Source: Candidatus Hydrogenedentota bacterium | GTDB lineage: Bacteria; Hydrogenedentota; Hydrogenedentia; Hydrogenedentales; CAITNO01 | Direction of reading: 5' to 3' | Length of the DNA: 41,039 nucleotides | Assembly (NCBI GenBank): GCA_018056705.1 | Contig: JAGPFE010000024.1 | Location: forward strand, 1 to 41,039 | Shown here: positions 25,262-33,847 of the stretch, piece after piece | Position numbering within the stretch: the stretch's first letter is position 1 | How the letters are laid out: each line of letters opens with the position of its first letter | Notes under the pieces: model-generated | What the model saw: the letters and a program-made list of their open reading frames with translations, nothing else | Database searches by the model: none | Told to the model about the DNA's origin: nothing | Made by a program: the position numbers and the translations under genes

Positions 25262-26692
25262 TTACAGGATATACCGGGTCAGATCCTGGGGCGCGGCAAA
25301 TCCTTCCAGGCGATCCCGCACCATCTCGGCGGTCACGCGGATGGTTTCCCCGGCCCGTTCCGGTCCGGCGAAGGAGATGTCCTCCAGCAGATGCTCCAGG
25401 ATCGTGTGTAACCGCCGCGCGCCAATATCCTCGCTTTCAGCGTTGAACCGTTCACAGTACCGGGCGATCAGCCGCACCGCCTCGTCGTCGAATTCCAGGG
25501 TAACGCCCTCGGTAGCGAGCATCTGGCGATACTGGCTCAGCAGGGAATTGTCCGTTTCCCGGAGAATCTTTTCGAAATCATCCGCCCGCAGGCTTTCCAG
25601 TTCCACCCGGATGGGAAAACGCCCCTGCAGTTCGGGAATCAGGTCCGATACCTTGGCCACGTGAAACGCCCCCGCCGCGATGAACAGGATATGATCGGTA
25701 CGCACCGATCCATACTTGGTCATCACGACGCTACCCTCGACAATTGGAAGGATATCCCGCTGGACTCCTTCCCGGGAAACGTCCGGACCATGCCCCGGCG
25801 CTCCCCGTCCGGCGATCTTGTCGATTTCATCCAGAAAGATGATACCCTCTTCCTCGGCGCGTTCGACCGCCTGGCGGGCCAGGAAATCCCGGTCGATCAG
25901 TTCTTCGAAAGCCTGCTCTTTCAGGATCTTCCGGGCCTCCCGCACCTTTACCCGGCGGTTGCGGGCGCGGCGCGGCGCGATACGGGACAGCACCTCCTGC
26001 ATGTTCATGCCGATTTCTTCCATTCCGCTGGCATTGAACACGCCCATCATCACTTCCGCGGGCGACTCGCTCACGGTCAGTTCGACTTCGCGATCGTCGA
26101 ACTCGCCCGCGGCCAGTTTGCGCCGCAGGATCTCGCGGGCCCGCTGCCGGGAATCCTCCGCATCCGCAACATTGCGGGCGGGCCCTTCGTCGCCGCTCAT
26201 CGGGTTCAGGGGATGAAACGCCGGCGGACGAGGACGTTCCGGCTGCCCGCCCAGCAGCAGATCGATCAGGCGCTCCTCGGCAATGGCGTCAGCGCGGGCA
26301 TCCATTTCCCGTTCCGCCTGGGCCCGAACCATCTTGTACGCCGAGTCCACCAATTCGCGCACCATGGATTCACAGTCCCGGCCGACGTATCCCACCTCGG
26401 TGAACTTTGATGCTTCCACCTTGATGAACGGCGCGTCCACCAGCCTGGCCAGGCGCCGGGCGATCTCGGTCTTACCCACGCCGGTCGGACCGATCATGAG
26501 GATGTTTTTAGGAATCACCTCTTCCCGGATTTCTGGCGGCAACTGCTGGCGCCGCCACCGGTTCCGTAGCGCGATGGCCACCTTGCGCTTGGCCGCGTGC
26601 TGGCCAATGATGTAACGGTTCAGTTCTTCAACAATCTGCCGGGGCGTCAACGCGCCAGCAGAGGTTTCAACGGTCTGATCCAGGTTATCCAT
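25262..26692 (-). CDS. hslU: HslU, ATPase subunit of the HslVU protease
   Basis: HslU is the AAA+ unfoldase that feeds substrates to the HslV peptidase. The 476-residue protein shows Walker A GPTGVGKT (68-75), the pore loop GYVG (101-104), the intermediate I-domain (about 115-265) and Walker B GIIFLDEIDKIAG (from 283). The C-terminal end LTRYIL matches the tail that docks into and activates HslV. hslV normally precedes hslU, but here the upstream gene is rpiB, 39 bases away, and no hslV is in the window. The intact tail suggests that an HslV is encoded elsewhere. Confidence 0.96.
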   Translation of the reverse strand: MDNLDQTVETSAGALTPRQIVEELNRYIIGQHAAKRKVAIALRNRWRRQQLPPEIREEVIPKNILMIGPTGVGKTEIARRLARLVDAPFIKVEASKFTEVGYVGRDCESMVRELVDSAYKMVRAQAEREMDARADAIAEERLIDLLLGGQPERPRPPAFHPLNPMSGDEGPARNVADAEDSRQRAREILRRKLAAGEFDDREVELTVSESPAEVMMGVFNASGMEEIGMNMQEVLSRIAPRRARNRRVKVREARKILKEQAFEELIDRDFLARQAVERAEEEGIIFLDEIDKIAGRGAPGHGPDVSREGVQRDILPIVEGSVVMTKYGSVRTDHILFIAAGAFHVAKVSDLIPELQGRFPIRVELESLRADDFEKILRETDNSLLSQYRQMLATEGVTLEFDDEAVRLIARYCERFNAESEDIGARRLHTILEHLLEDISFAGPERAGETIRVTAEMVRDRLEGFAAPQDLTRYIL

Positions 26693-26731
26693 TTTCAGGC
26701 ATTCCTCGCATTCGCGATCCAGTCGCGTGAT

Positions 26732-27223
26732 TTACAGGCACGGGCAATCCGAATCGCATCGTGGCGGATCCACGTCGAGTCGATCCAGTTTTTCCACCCG
26801 TCGCCTGTGGCGTTCCCCCCCGCTGAACGGCGTTTCCAGCCACACCTTGAGCACCCTGAGACACGTATCCAGGGTCATCGTTCGCCGTCCCATGCAAAGA
26901 ACATTCGCGTCATTGTGTTCCCGTGCAAGGCGGGCCATTTCTTCATTGACGCACACCGCCGCCCGGATACCGTGGTAGCGGTTGGCGGCGATGCTCATGC
27001 CTATGCCCGTGCCGCACACCAGGATTCCCCGTTCCGCATCGCCAGAAAGTATCCTCTGGCATACCCGCGCGGCGAAATCGGGATAGTCCACCGACTCCGC
27101 GCTCCGGGTACCGCAATGGATAACCTGGTGCCCTTCCCGATCCAGAAACGCGATGATCGCGGGCACGTAGCCCCCGTCCGGCGGCTCATAGCCCGCGTGA
27201 TCACATCCCACCGCGAGTATCAT
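26732..27223 (-). CDS. rpiB: Ribose-5-phosphate isomerase B
   Basis: RpiB interconverts ribose 5-phosphate and ribulose 5-phosphate in the pentose phosphate pathway. Family motifs are all present: CDHAGYE (7-13), VDYPDFA, the active-site cysteine C70 in GILVCGTGIGMSIAANR, HGIRAA and the REHNDANVLCMG block with H103. WLETPFSGGERHRRRVEKL closes the domain. The C-terminal 15 residues, ending CDSDCPCL, extend past the usual end. The gene lies between tsaC (72 bases upstream) and hslU (39 bases downstream). Confidence 0.95.
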   Translation of the reverse strand: MILAVGCDHAGYEPPDGGYVPAIIAFLDREGHQVIHCGTRSAESVDYPDFAARVCQRILSGDAERGILVCGTGIGMSIAANRYHGIRAAVCVNEEMARLAREHNDANVLCMGRRTMTLDTCLRVLKVWLETPFSGGERHRRRVEKLDRLDVDPPRCDSDCPCL

Positions 27224-27295
27224 GGCATTTCCCTTCCATCATTCCGCGCGGACCGCGCGAGTCGTTTCCCGGGAAGCGGGTGGTTCAGAACCGAA

Positions 27296-27922
27296 TCAGT
27301 AATGTAATCCGTTCCCGTGACATACCACGTATAACATGGCTTCCGTGATGGGGCCTTCCCGGAGCACCTTTCCCGTTTCGGGATCAAAGATCGTGGATGG
27401 CACGGTAACCATGCCGCACGCACCGTCCAGCACGAGGTCCACCCCCGCGAGTGCCGCCTCCCGCGCGGTGCGCGCGGGTGGACATCCCGACAGGTTGGCC
27501 GACGTGGATGTCACCGGTCCACCCCACGCCCGGGACAGGTCCCGGGCCACGTGGTGACTGGAACACCGCACGCACACCTTGCCATCCGGCCCCACTAGTC
27601 TCCCGGGCAATCCCGCCCGGGCAGGCAACAACAGCGACAGTGGACCCGGCCAGAAGATTTCCATGCACCTTCGCGCCTTTTCCGAAACGGACGCCGCCAC
27701 CCCTTCCACCATGTCGCGACCCGCCACAACCAGCAGCACCGGCATCGCTTCGGGACGCCCCTTGACCTCGTACAGCCGGTCCAGCGCCGCTTCCGAAAAC
27801 GGATCCGCCGCCAGGCCGTAGACGGTTTCCGTTGGATAGGCCACCACCCCGCCGCCGCGCAACACCTCCACCGCTCGATCCATCGCCCCTTCCGCCCGCG
27901 CCTCCAGCACCACCTGCTTCAT
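27296..27922 (-). CDS. tsaC: Threonylcarbamoyl-AMP synthase, TsaC/YrdC family
   Basis: This enzyme makes threonylcarbamoyl-AMP from threonine, bicarbonate and ATP for the t6A37 modification of ANN-decoding tRNAs. The 208-residue protein has VVAYPTETVYGLAADPF (from 26), the KGRP signature (54-57), FWPGPLSLLL, VCVRCSSH and the STSANLSG motif. It lacks the extra C-terminal Sua5 domain. The start at 27922 forms an ATGA overlap with the rdgB stop; an upstream in-frame ATG at 27940 lies inside rdgB and is less likely. Confidence 0.93.
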   Translation of the reverse strand: MKQVVLEARAEGAMDRAVEVLRGGGVVAYPTETVYGLAADPFSEAALDRLYEVKGRPEAMPVLLVVAGRDMVEGVAASVSEKARRCMEIFWPGPLSLLLPARAGLPGRLVGPDGKVCVRCSSHHVARDLSRAWGGPVTSTSANLSGCPPARTAREAALAGVDLVLDGACGMVTVPSTIFDPETGKVLREGPITEAMLYVVCHGNGLHY

Positions 27923-28524
27923 GAAAGGGACTCCAGCCATGCCCGGATCCGCTCCAGGGCCCGCCCCCGGTGACTCAGGCGATGCTTCACCGCCGGATCC
28001 AGTTCACCGAAGGTTTCTTCGTAACCCAGTGGCACGAAAAGCGGGTCATACCCGAACCCGTTGCTTCCAAACGGCGCGACGGCAATGTGTCCCTCCACCT
28101 CCCCCCATTCGAAATGGACCTCCGGATTCCCCGGAAAGGCAACCGCCACGCAACAGACAAACCGCGCGGTACGCAGGTGCCAGGGCACGTCGCGCAGCGC
28201 TGCCAGTAACTTGGCGTTGTTGGCTTCGTCATCGCCCTGGGGGCCCGCGTAATAGGCCGAATTCACGCCCGGTTCGCCATTCAGGTAGTCCACCACCAGC
28301 CCGGAATCGTCCGCCAGGCACACGTTCCCCGTTTTTTCCGCGTAATACAGGGCCTTGAGTCGGGCGTTCGCCTCAAAGGTTGTCCCCGTTTCCTCGGGCG
28401 CGACAATCCCGGGGAACTCCGCCAGGCTTTTCACCTGCCATCGGGTTCCTCGCAACAATTCTTCCAGTTCCCGGGCCTTTTTCCGGTTGCCCGACGCCGC
28501 GACAATCACGCCCGGTTCAATCAT
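27919..28524 (-). CDS. rdgB: dITP/XTP pyrophosphatase (RdgB/HAM1)
   Basis: This enzyme hydrolyses non-canonical purine triphosphates (dITP, ITP, XTP) to keep them out of nucleic acids. The 201-residue protein has the N-terminal ASGNRKKARELEELL, FEANARLKA, LADDSGLVVDYL, PGVNSAYYAG, FGYDPLFVP and the closing SHRGRAL motif, all in the expected order. Its start overlaps the rph stop by 8 bases and its stop overlaps tsaC. The rph-rdgB adjacency is common in bacteria and supports an operon. Confidence 0.96.
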   Translation of the reverse strand: MIEPGVIVAASGNRKKARELEELLRGTRWQVKSLAEFPGIVAPEETGTTFEANARLKALYYAEKTGNVCLADDSGLVVDYLNGEPGVNSAYYAGPQGDDEANNAKLLAALRDVPWHLRTARFVCCVAVAFPGNPEVHFEWGEVEGHIAVAPFGSNGFGYDPLFVPLGYEETFGELDPAVKHRLSHRGRALERIRAWLESLS

Positions 28525-29239
28525 GACGTAACGCTTCCTTCTGAGCGGTGATAATCTTCCGGATACCGTCCAGCGCGAGGTCGAGCATGCTGTTGAGACC
28601 CTGTCGGCTGAATACTCTGCCTTCCGCGCATCCCTGCACTTCGATCAGCGCGCCCTGGTCATTGCCGCACACGTTCAGGTCTACCGCGGCCCGGGAATCT
28701 TCCTCGTAGTCCAGGTCCAGCATCAGGAAGTTGTTCACCAGGCCCACGCTCACGGCCGCGCAATGTCCGGTAAGCGGAATATTCTGCAGGAATCCCCTGG
28801 TCACGGCGTCCTCCAGCGCGTCGTGGAGTGCCAGCCATCCGCCCGATATGGCTGCCGTCCGGGTTCCTCCATCCGCCTGCAGCACGTCACAATCCACCGT
28901 AACCACGCATTCCCCGAGGTCCTCGAGTTTCGTGACCGCGCGCAAGGCCCGACCGATCATCCGGCTGATTTCCTGGGCCCGGCCCTTCTGGCTGTTATCC
29001 CGCCCGATCCGTTCGGCGGTTGAAGCGGGCAGCATGGCGTATTCCGCCGTTACCCACCCCTGGCCGCTTCCTTTAAGCCACGCGGGCATCCTGTCGCTGA
29101 GCGTGGCCGCGCAGAGTACGACGGTATCTCCGAACCGGACCAGCACGGAGCCGGGGGCCGTTTTCAGGTAGTGTCGCGTGAAAGAGACCGGTCGCAGCGC
29201 GTCATTGGGGCGACCGTCTTTGCGGTTGGTCTGGGGCAT
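28517..29239 (-). CDS. rph: Ribonuclease PH
   Basis: RNase PH is a phosphate-dependent 3'-5' exoribonuclease that trims tRNA 3' ends. The 240-residue protein has the N-terminal RKDGRPNDALRPVSFTRHY, GSGQGWVTAEYAMLP, the QEISRMIGRALRAV block, VTVDCDVLQADGGTRTAAISGG and the C-terminal NSMLDLALDGI. The segment after MLP reads ASTAERIGRDNSQKGRAQE, a shorter variant than the more common form with an extra GKQSGRT. GAGGAAA lies 7 bases upstream of the ATG, directly after the ctpA stop (12-base gap). Confidence 0.96.
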   Translation of the reverse strand: MPQTNRKDGRPNDALRPVSFTRHYLKTAPGSVLVRFGDTVVLCAATLSDRMPAWLKGSGQGWVTAEYAMLPASTAERIGRDNSQKGRAQEISRMIGRALRAVTKLEDLGECVVTVDCDVLQADGGTRTAAISGGWLALHDALEDAVTRGFLQNIPLTGHCAAVSVGLVNNFLMLDLDYEEDSRAAVDLNVCGNDQGALIEVQGCAEGRVFSRQGLNSMLDLALDGIRKIITAQKEALRHD

Positions 29240-29251
29240 GCGTTGCTTTCC

Positions 29252-30781
29252 TCAGGGCATCTGCACTGGCTCTTCGGAAGGCTCCGGTTGCGATTCCGGC
29301 GTTGCAGCGGGCGCGTTCTCGGGAGCCGGGGCCTGCCCTGGATCGGCCTCCCCTTCCGCGTGCTGACCGTTCCGGCGGGCAGCTTCTTCGGCACTCATCT
29401 GGGTCTCCCGGACGTCCCGGTGATATTGCTTGAGCAGGTCCACCCACACGGGGGCTTCACGCAGGATTTCCCACGCCTTCAGCAATTGCGTGTCATCCAC
29501 CGTCTCCTCCGTCGCCGGATAATCGGTCATCCTGCCGTGATTCTGCCGGTACTGGTTTTCAGGTTCATTTTCAAAGGAAGCGAACATCTGCTTGGCCAGG
29601 GCTTCTTCCTGTTCAGGTGTCATGGCCAATTCAATATCCGGCAGAATGCCCTGTTCATCGATCGTGACGTTCGCGGGCGTGTAGTAAAGGGCCGTGGTCA
29701 GGCGCATGGCCGTGTTGGCCGGACGCTCGAGCGGGATGATCGTCTGTACGCTGCCCTTCCCGAAGGTTTTTTCACCCAGAATGATCGCCCGCTGGTGATA
29801 CTGCAACGCGCCCGTCACGATTTCCGCGGAACTCGCGGTGTGGCGGTTCACCAGCACGATGAGCGGCAGGCCCTCAGGCACCACGGGATTCCGCGTGGTC
29901 ACCAGTTTCAGGTCCTCCCGGTTGGGACGGCCCTGTTCGTCCGTGCGACCCCGGGTATAGGTCACCAGGGATCCCTTCGGAAGGAAGAGCTCGCACACGT
30001 CACGGGATGCCGTCAGCAGGCCCCCCGGGTTCCAGCGCAGGTCCAGGACCAGTCCCACGATTCCTTCCTGGAGCATCGCGTTCAGATGTTTCGAGAGGTC
30101 CGCGCCGGTGTTGTCCTTGAAATCGCTGATCCGCACGTACCCCACCTTGTCCTTGAGCACCTGGTGCTCCTTGATGCTCTCCAGGGGGACCTTGTCCCGC
30201 TGCACCTCGATGTCCAGTTGCTGCCCGGGATCATCCGGATTCGCGCGATCCTTGCGCAGAATGGTCAGGCGCACCTTGCTGCCCCTGGGTCCCCGGATCA
30301 GTTCCGACGCCTGCTGCGTGTTCATGCCGGCCGTCGATTTGCCGTCAATGGCAACAATCCGGTCGAAAGCCTTGATACCCGCGGCGGCCGCCGGTGATCC
30401 CGGAATCGGGTAGAACACGATGATATTTCCCGCGTCATCGGGCCGGATGGACACGCCGATACCCTCAAATTCTCCCTTGGTATCCTCCTGCATCTCCTGG
30501 AGTTCCTTGGCGTTGATGAAGGAACTGTTACGATCCAGGGAGGAAAGCATGCCGGACAAGGCCCCCTCCACGACCTTCTGGATGTCAACGTCCCGCACGT
30601 ATTCCCGCAGGATGCGGTCCAGAACAATTCCGATCGGTTCCACCTCCCGGTAGACATCAACCGACTTCTCCTGGGCCAGCAACCGCGCGGTAAAACCGTT
30701 ACTCAACACCAGCACGGCCATGCACAAAAAAAGCCCTAACACGAGCGCATCACGTTTTTTCCGGGGAGTCTTGTTCGTCAT
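29252..30781 (-). CDS. ctpA: C-terminal processing peptidase, S41 family
   Basis: This 509-residue envelope protease has an N-terminal signal or anchor (RKKRDALVLGLFLCMAVLVL). A helical region with SLDRNSSFIN leads to a PDZ domain (about 105-195, GIGVSI ... GSPAAAAGIKAFDRIVAIDG). The S41 core has the presumed nucleophile S317 (HTASSAEIV) and general base K342 (GEKTFGKGSVQ). The last 80 residues are Pro/Glu/Ala-rich and look disordered. Substrates are usually C-terminal tails of periplasmic or membrane proteins. It is the first gene of the long minus-strand run. GGGAA lies 7 bases before the ATG. Confidence 0.94.
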   Translation of the reverse strand: MTNKTPRKKRDALVLGLFLCMAVLVLSNGFTARLLAQEKSVDVYREVEPIGIVLDRILREYVRDVDIQKVVEGALSGMLSSLDRNSSFINAKELQEMQEDTKGEFEGIGVSIRPDDAGNIIVFYPIPGSPAAAAGIKAFDRIVAIDGKSTAGMNTQQASELIRGPRGSKVRLTILRKDRANPDDPGQQLDIEVQRDKVPLESIKEHQVLKDKVGYVRISDFKDNTGADLSKHLNAMLQEGIVGLVLDLRWNPGGLLTASRDVCELFLPKGSLVTYTRGRTDEQGRPNREDLKLVTTRNPVVPEGLPLIVLVNRHTASSAEIVTGALQYHQRAIILGEKTFGKGSVQTIIPLERPANTAMRLTTALYYTPANVTIDEQGILPDIELAMTPEQEEALAKQMFASFENEPENQYRQNHGRMTDYPATEETVDDTQLLKAWEILREAPVWVDLLKQYHRDVRETQMSAEEAARRNGQHAEGEADPGQAPAPENAPAATPESQPEPSEEPVQMP

Positions 30782-31164
30782 GAGGAATTTCCCACCTTGA
30801 AGTCAGCCGCGACCTGGCGGCCCGTTGAATACTGGCAACACGGGGGTAGTTTATCAGAAAAACAACGGGGCATGTGAAATCATGGTGAAGCGATTCCATC
30901 CGGTGGTTTCCCGTGAACCACGTCCTGGAAATTCCGCGTGAACAGGAAACTTTTGGGGAATCTCGCGCATGTTATCAAGTGAAATCTGGGAGATGGGCAC
31001 TGGTTTTATTCGCCCCTAACCCGATCGGAAAAGGGCGATTTAAGACCCGTGGCAAATGGAGTAGGCGTTTGACACGAGATACCACCAAACGGCCCAATCC
31101 GGAAAAAAGAAAGGGAGGCCTTGTTTCCGAGGGATACGGCAAGGGGATTCGTGGCTTTTTTTCA
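30782..31164. other. 383-bp divergent intergenic region
   Basis: This gap between ctpA (-) and the Skp-like gene (+) holds no gene I can support. A reading frame from 30913 runs through it into the Skp-like gene, but that part is rich in Arg and Lys with no recognisable domain and no good ribosome site. A perfect TTGACA lies at 31069-31074, but the sequence 16-18 bases downstream (CCCAAT) is a poor -10. It may be the promoter of the envelope cluster using another -10, or a chance match. Confidence 0.45.
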
Positions 31165-31578
31165 ATGACAGAAGGGATTTCCGGCGGTTTTTTTTCGTTG
31201 CTGGTGTACCTGCTGATCGTAACCTGCGTGGCCGTGGCCCAGTCCTACGCGATACCGCCCGAAGCCGTGGATGAACAAAAAATTTTCTGGGGTAACCCCG
31301 CGTCTTTCTCCAAGCCCGCCGCCGTGGATTTCAAGGCGGCGGTCATGGCTACCGAGGAATACAAGAGTATCCGGAAAGAAAAGGTACAACCCGGAACGGG
31401 CCGCTACTGGATACTGATCAGCCAGGCCAGTGAACGGGTCGTCCGGGCCATTTCCGCCGTGGGGAAGGACGCGGGTTTTGATCTGGTGGTAATGAAAGGG
31501 TATCTTGAAAGCGTGAACATACAGGCCAACCCACCGGATATCACCGAGGCCGTGGTGAAAAAACTGGGTACTGAGTGA
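31165..31578 (+). CDS. Short Skp/OmpH-like periplasmic protein
   Basis: This 137-residue protein has a signal peptide (SLLVYLLIVTCVAVAQSYA, cleavage after about residue 29). The rest resembles the ends of the Skp/OmpH fold. A VDFKAAVMATEEYKSI start corresponds to the first strand and helix, and ISAVGKDAGFDLVVMKG followed by PPDITEAVVKKL matches the Skp C-terminal pattern. The long coiled-coil tentacles of Skp are nearly absent, so it is a reduced form. A periplasmic chaperone or assembly role is inferred. I take the ATG at 31165 because it gives a clean signal peptide. Its stop TGA shares one base with the next start. Confidence 0.6.
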   Translation: MTEGISGGFFSLLVYLLIVTCVAVAQSYAIPPEAVDEQKIFWGNPASFSKPAAVDFKAAVMATEEYKSIRKEKVQPGTGRYWILISQASERVVRAISAVGKDAGFDLVVMKGYLESVNIQANPPDITEAVVKKLGTE

Positions 31579-32618
31579 TGCGCCGTCCCTTTTTCAGCGC
31601 GCGGGCGTTGCGCGGAAGAGCACTAAACGTGCTGACCGCGGCAGGGGTGGTGTGCTTTCTGGGGTGGTCAGGAGGATGCGCCAGTTCCCGGTCCGGCGAG
31701 ACCGCTTACATCAGCCCCATGGGGGGCGGTCCCGTTTCGGAAGCCCGGGCCATGGATGAAACCGCCTTCAACCGGGCCCTGACCCAGGCGGAAAACCGGG
31801 TCAAGGCGGGGGAATATTCCATGGTCATCCCCCGACTGGAACAGTTCACCCGCCAGTACCCTTCCATGCCGGGTATCGCGAAGGCCTATTACCTGCTTGG
31901 GGTCTGCTACTACCGCATCGGGGGGTACTCCGCTGCCCGGGACGCCCTCGCGAAATACCTTGAACTGGATCCGGAAGGATCCTACGCGACGGAAGCCCAG
32001 GACACGCTTGACCGGATGAACCGGATTACCCCGGACACGGGAAAAATCCCGGAAGAACTGGCCAAGGAAATCGATCGGTGTCGCGAATCGGTTCGCGCGA
32101 ATCCGGAGGACATGGGGGCGCGCATGGCCCTGGCGGAAGTATTGTGGAACGCGGGACAATACGAGGAAGCCGGCCGGGAATATGCCACGTTGCTGAACCG
32201 ATGGCCTTACCTGATGAATGACACCGTCATCCGTACACGGGTCAAGAAGGAAGCCGATGGATCCTTCCGGGTACTCACGCCCGAAGAGTCGGAAAAAATC
32301 CGCCGCCAGGATAACCCGCTGGTCCTGTACAATATTGCTTCCTTCAGAAGCGGCCGGTTCGAAAACTGGAGCCAGTCCGCCCGGGAACGGTATTACAACG
32401 TAACGGGAAAAGCGGTCAACCAGGGGGATAAACCCCTCGAAGACGTCCGGATCACCGTGACCATTTACGGCTTCGGTCAACTCGTTTACGACACACAGAC
32501 TATTAACATGGGCACGCTCGCCCCTGGAGAAACCCGCGCGTTCAGCGCGCAGTTCTCTCGCTTCGACGACATCAACAACGTGACCCGGTACGAGTGTACT
32601 GGAACCTTCCGGCGATAA
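31578..32618 (+). CDS. TPR lipoprotein with C-terminal FxLYD-like domain
   Basis: This 346-residue protein has an N-terminal leader ending GWSGGCASS, with C34 as a plausible lipidation site (the lipobox is imperfect). Residues about 55-200 form TPR-like helices (AYYLLGVCYYRIGGYSAARDALAKYL; ARMALAEVLWNAGQYEEA), similar to BamD/YbgF-type proteins. The last 85 residues form a beta domain (YYNVTGKAVNQGDKPLEDV ... LAPGETRAFSAQF), like FxLYD/transglutaminase-type Ig folds. It is probably an outer-membrane lipoprotein that scaffolds or pilots its neighbours. The start ATG at 31578 overlaps the previous stop by one base; GTG at 31575 is an alternative. Confidence 0.75.
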   Translation: MRRPFFSARALRGRALNVLTAAGVVCFLGWSGGCASSRSGETAYISPMGGGPVSEARAMDETAFNRALTQAENRVKAGEYSMVIPRLEQFTRQYPSMPGIAKAYYLLGVCYYRIGGYSAARDALAKYLELDPEGSYATEAQDTLDRMNRITPDTGKIPEELAKEIDRCRESVRANPEDMGARMALAEVLWNAGQYEEAGREYATLLNRWPYLMNDTVIRTRVKKEADGSFRVLTPEESEKIRRQDNPLVLYNIASFRSGRFENWSQSARERYYNVTGKAVNQGDKPLEDVRITVTIYGFGQLVYDTQTINMGTLAPGETRAFSAQFSRFDDINNVTRYECTGTFRR

Positions 32619-32635
32619 CCAGGCATTATAACAGT

Positions 32636-33847
32636 ATGTCTTCAATCGCTTACAAAGAAATAAACGGCCGGGCGATCGTTATGCTGGTCGCGGCACTGAT
32701 TATTTTCGGGAATATTCCCCGCGCCAGTGCCCAGGACTTGCCCCAGGTCAACGTTTCCGTAAAAATCATCGAATTCCAATCCACTAAGGACTCGGAAACA
32801 GGGCTGAGCGCGTATTTCAAACAGCGCAATGAACCCCGTCCCTATGGACGGATTTCCAGCGGAAATGGCAACATCACGGCAGCATCGTTGGCCTTTCCAG
32901 CATCTACCACGAGCGGCCTGAACCTGTTCTTTGACCGGCTATCTACCATTTACGGCGACATCGAACTGGTGCTGCAGGCGCTTGTGGATCAGAACCGGGC
33001 GTTTATCCTTTCGCAGCCCAAGGTAATGGTTCCCGTCGGGGCCCCCACGCCCACAACGATCAAAACTTCCCAGGACGTACCGTATGAAAACACGATCGTG
33101 GTGGGCGCGTCCGCCGTGCAGACCACCGCGTTTCGGCCCACGGGTGTCCAACTGGATGTTCAGGCCCTGAAGATGGTGGATGACGATCAGAACCCGGTCA
33201 CCACGGATGACATTTACGTGCTGCTCCACCTGACCGCCGCAATCAATGAAGAAGGGCAACGCATCACGGTAGCCCTGGACGAAAAGGCGGGACAGACCAA
33301 CACCCTCACCCGGAACACCATGGCCATCAGCGTGCCCGAATTCGTTTCCCGCAGCGTGGACACCACCGTGTGGGTACGCAACGGCCAGGTCATGATTCTC
33401 GGCGGACTCTACCGCAACACCAAGTCCAAGAGCGTTTCATCCCTGCCCTGGCTGTCCCAGGCGGAAGACGTGGCCGCGGGAGCCATCAACAAAACGGTCC
33501 CCGGCGTGGAGGACGCCCAGGTTCCCCTGTCATCCCTGCTTGGAAATACCAGCCGGAACGAGGGACGTCGTGAACTGGTGTTCATGATCCGGGTGGATGT
33601 ATGGCGTAAATCCTTCGTGGTAGCGGATGAATTCGGCCTGTTCGAGGAAGGCCAGGGAGAAGGAGGCGAAGAAAATAAAACGGCCCCGTCCTCGCCTCCC
33701 GCGTCAAGGGATCGGTCCGCGACCGACATTATCACGGGGGTTCTGGAAGATCTTACGGGGGCAACCCAGAACCTGACTGAGCCCCTGCGCAAAAGGGATC
33801 GCGTAACCCCGTCGGTTACGGAAGAGTTGGGAGCCCCGAAGAAATGA
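32636..33847 (+). CDS. Secretin-domain protein 1 (short)
   Basis: This 403-residue exported protein has a signal peptide (IVMLVAALIIFGNIPRASA, then Q). The centre and C-terminus follow the GspD/PilQ secretin fold: LVLQALVDQNRAFILSQPKVMV, TTIKTSQDVPYENT, FRPTGVQLDVQAL, SRSVDTTVWVRNGQVMILGGLYRN and ELVFMIRVDVW. An extra segment of about 45 residues (WLSQAEDVAAGAIN to LLGNTSRNEG) separates the last two strands. The N0/N1 periplasmic domains of secretins are missing. About 65 acidic, Ser/Pro-rich residues end the protein. The start at 32636 avoids overlap with the previous gene. ATG at 32594 and 32681 are alternatives. Confidence 0.72.
   Translation: MSSIAYKEINGRAIVMLVAALIIFGNIPRASAQDLPQVNVSVKIIEFQSTKDSETGLSAYFKQRNEPRPYGRISSGNGNITAASLAFPASTTSGLNLFFDRLSTIYGDIELVLQALVDQNRAFILSQPKVMVPVGAPTPTTIKTSQDVPYENTIVVGASAVQTTAFRPTGVQLDVQALKMVDDDQNPVTTDDIYVLLHLTAAINEEGQRITVALDEKAGQTNTLTRNTMAISVPEFVSRSVDTTVWVRNGQVMILGGLYRNTKSKSVSSLPWLSQAEDVAAGAINKTVPGVEDAQVPLSSLLGNTSRNEGRRELVFMIRVDVWRKSFVVADEFGLFEEGQGEGGEENKTAPSSPPASRDRSATDIITGVLEDLTGATQNLTEPLRKRDRVTPSVTEELGAPKK

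Noticed and set aside
29171..30397. 408-codon plus-strand frame opposite ctpA
   Set aside because: ctpA has a clear PDZ and S41 core; the antisense frame has none.
31069..31098. Sigma-70 promoter starting with a perfect TTGACA
   Set aside because: No acceptable -10 hexamer at 16-18 bases.
30913..31164. N-terminal extension of the Skp-like gene to 30913
   Set aside because: The extension has no domain and would bury the signal peptide; ATG 31165 gives a normal leader.
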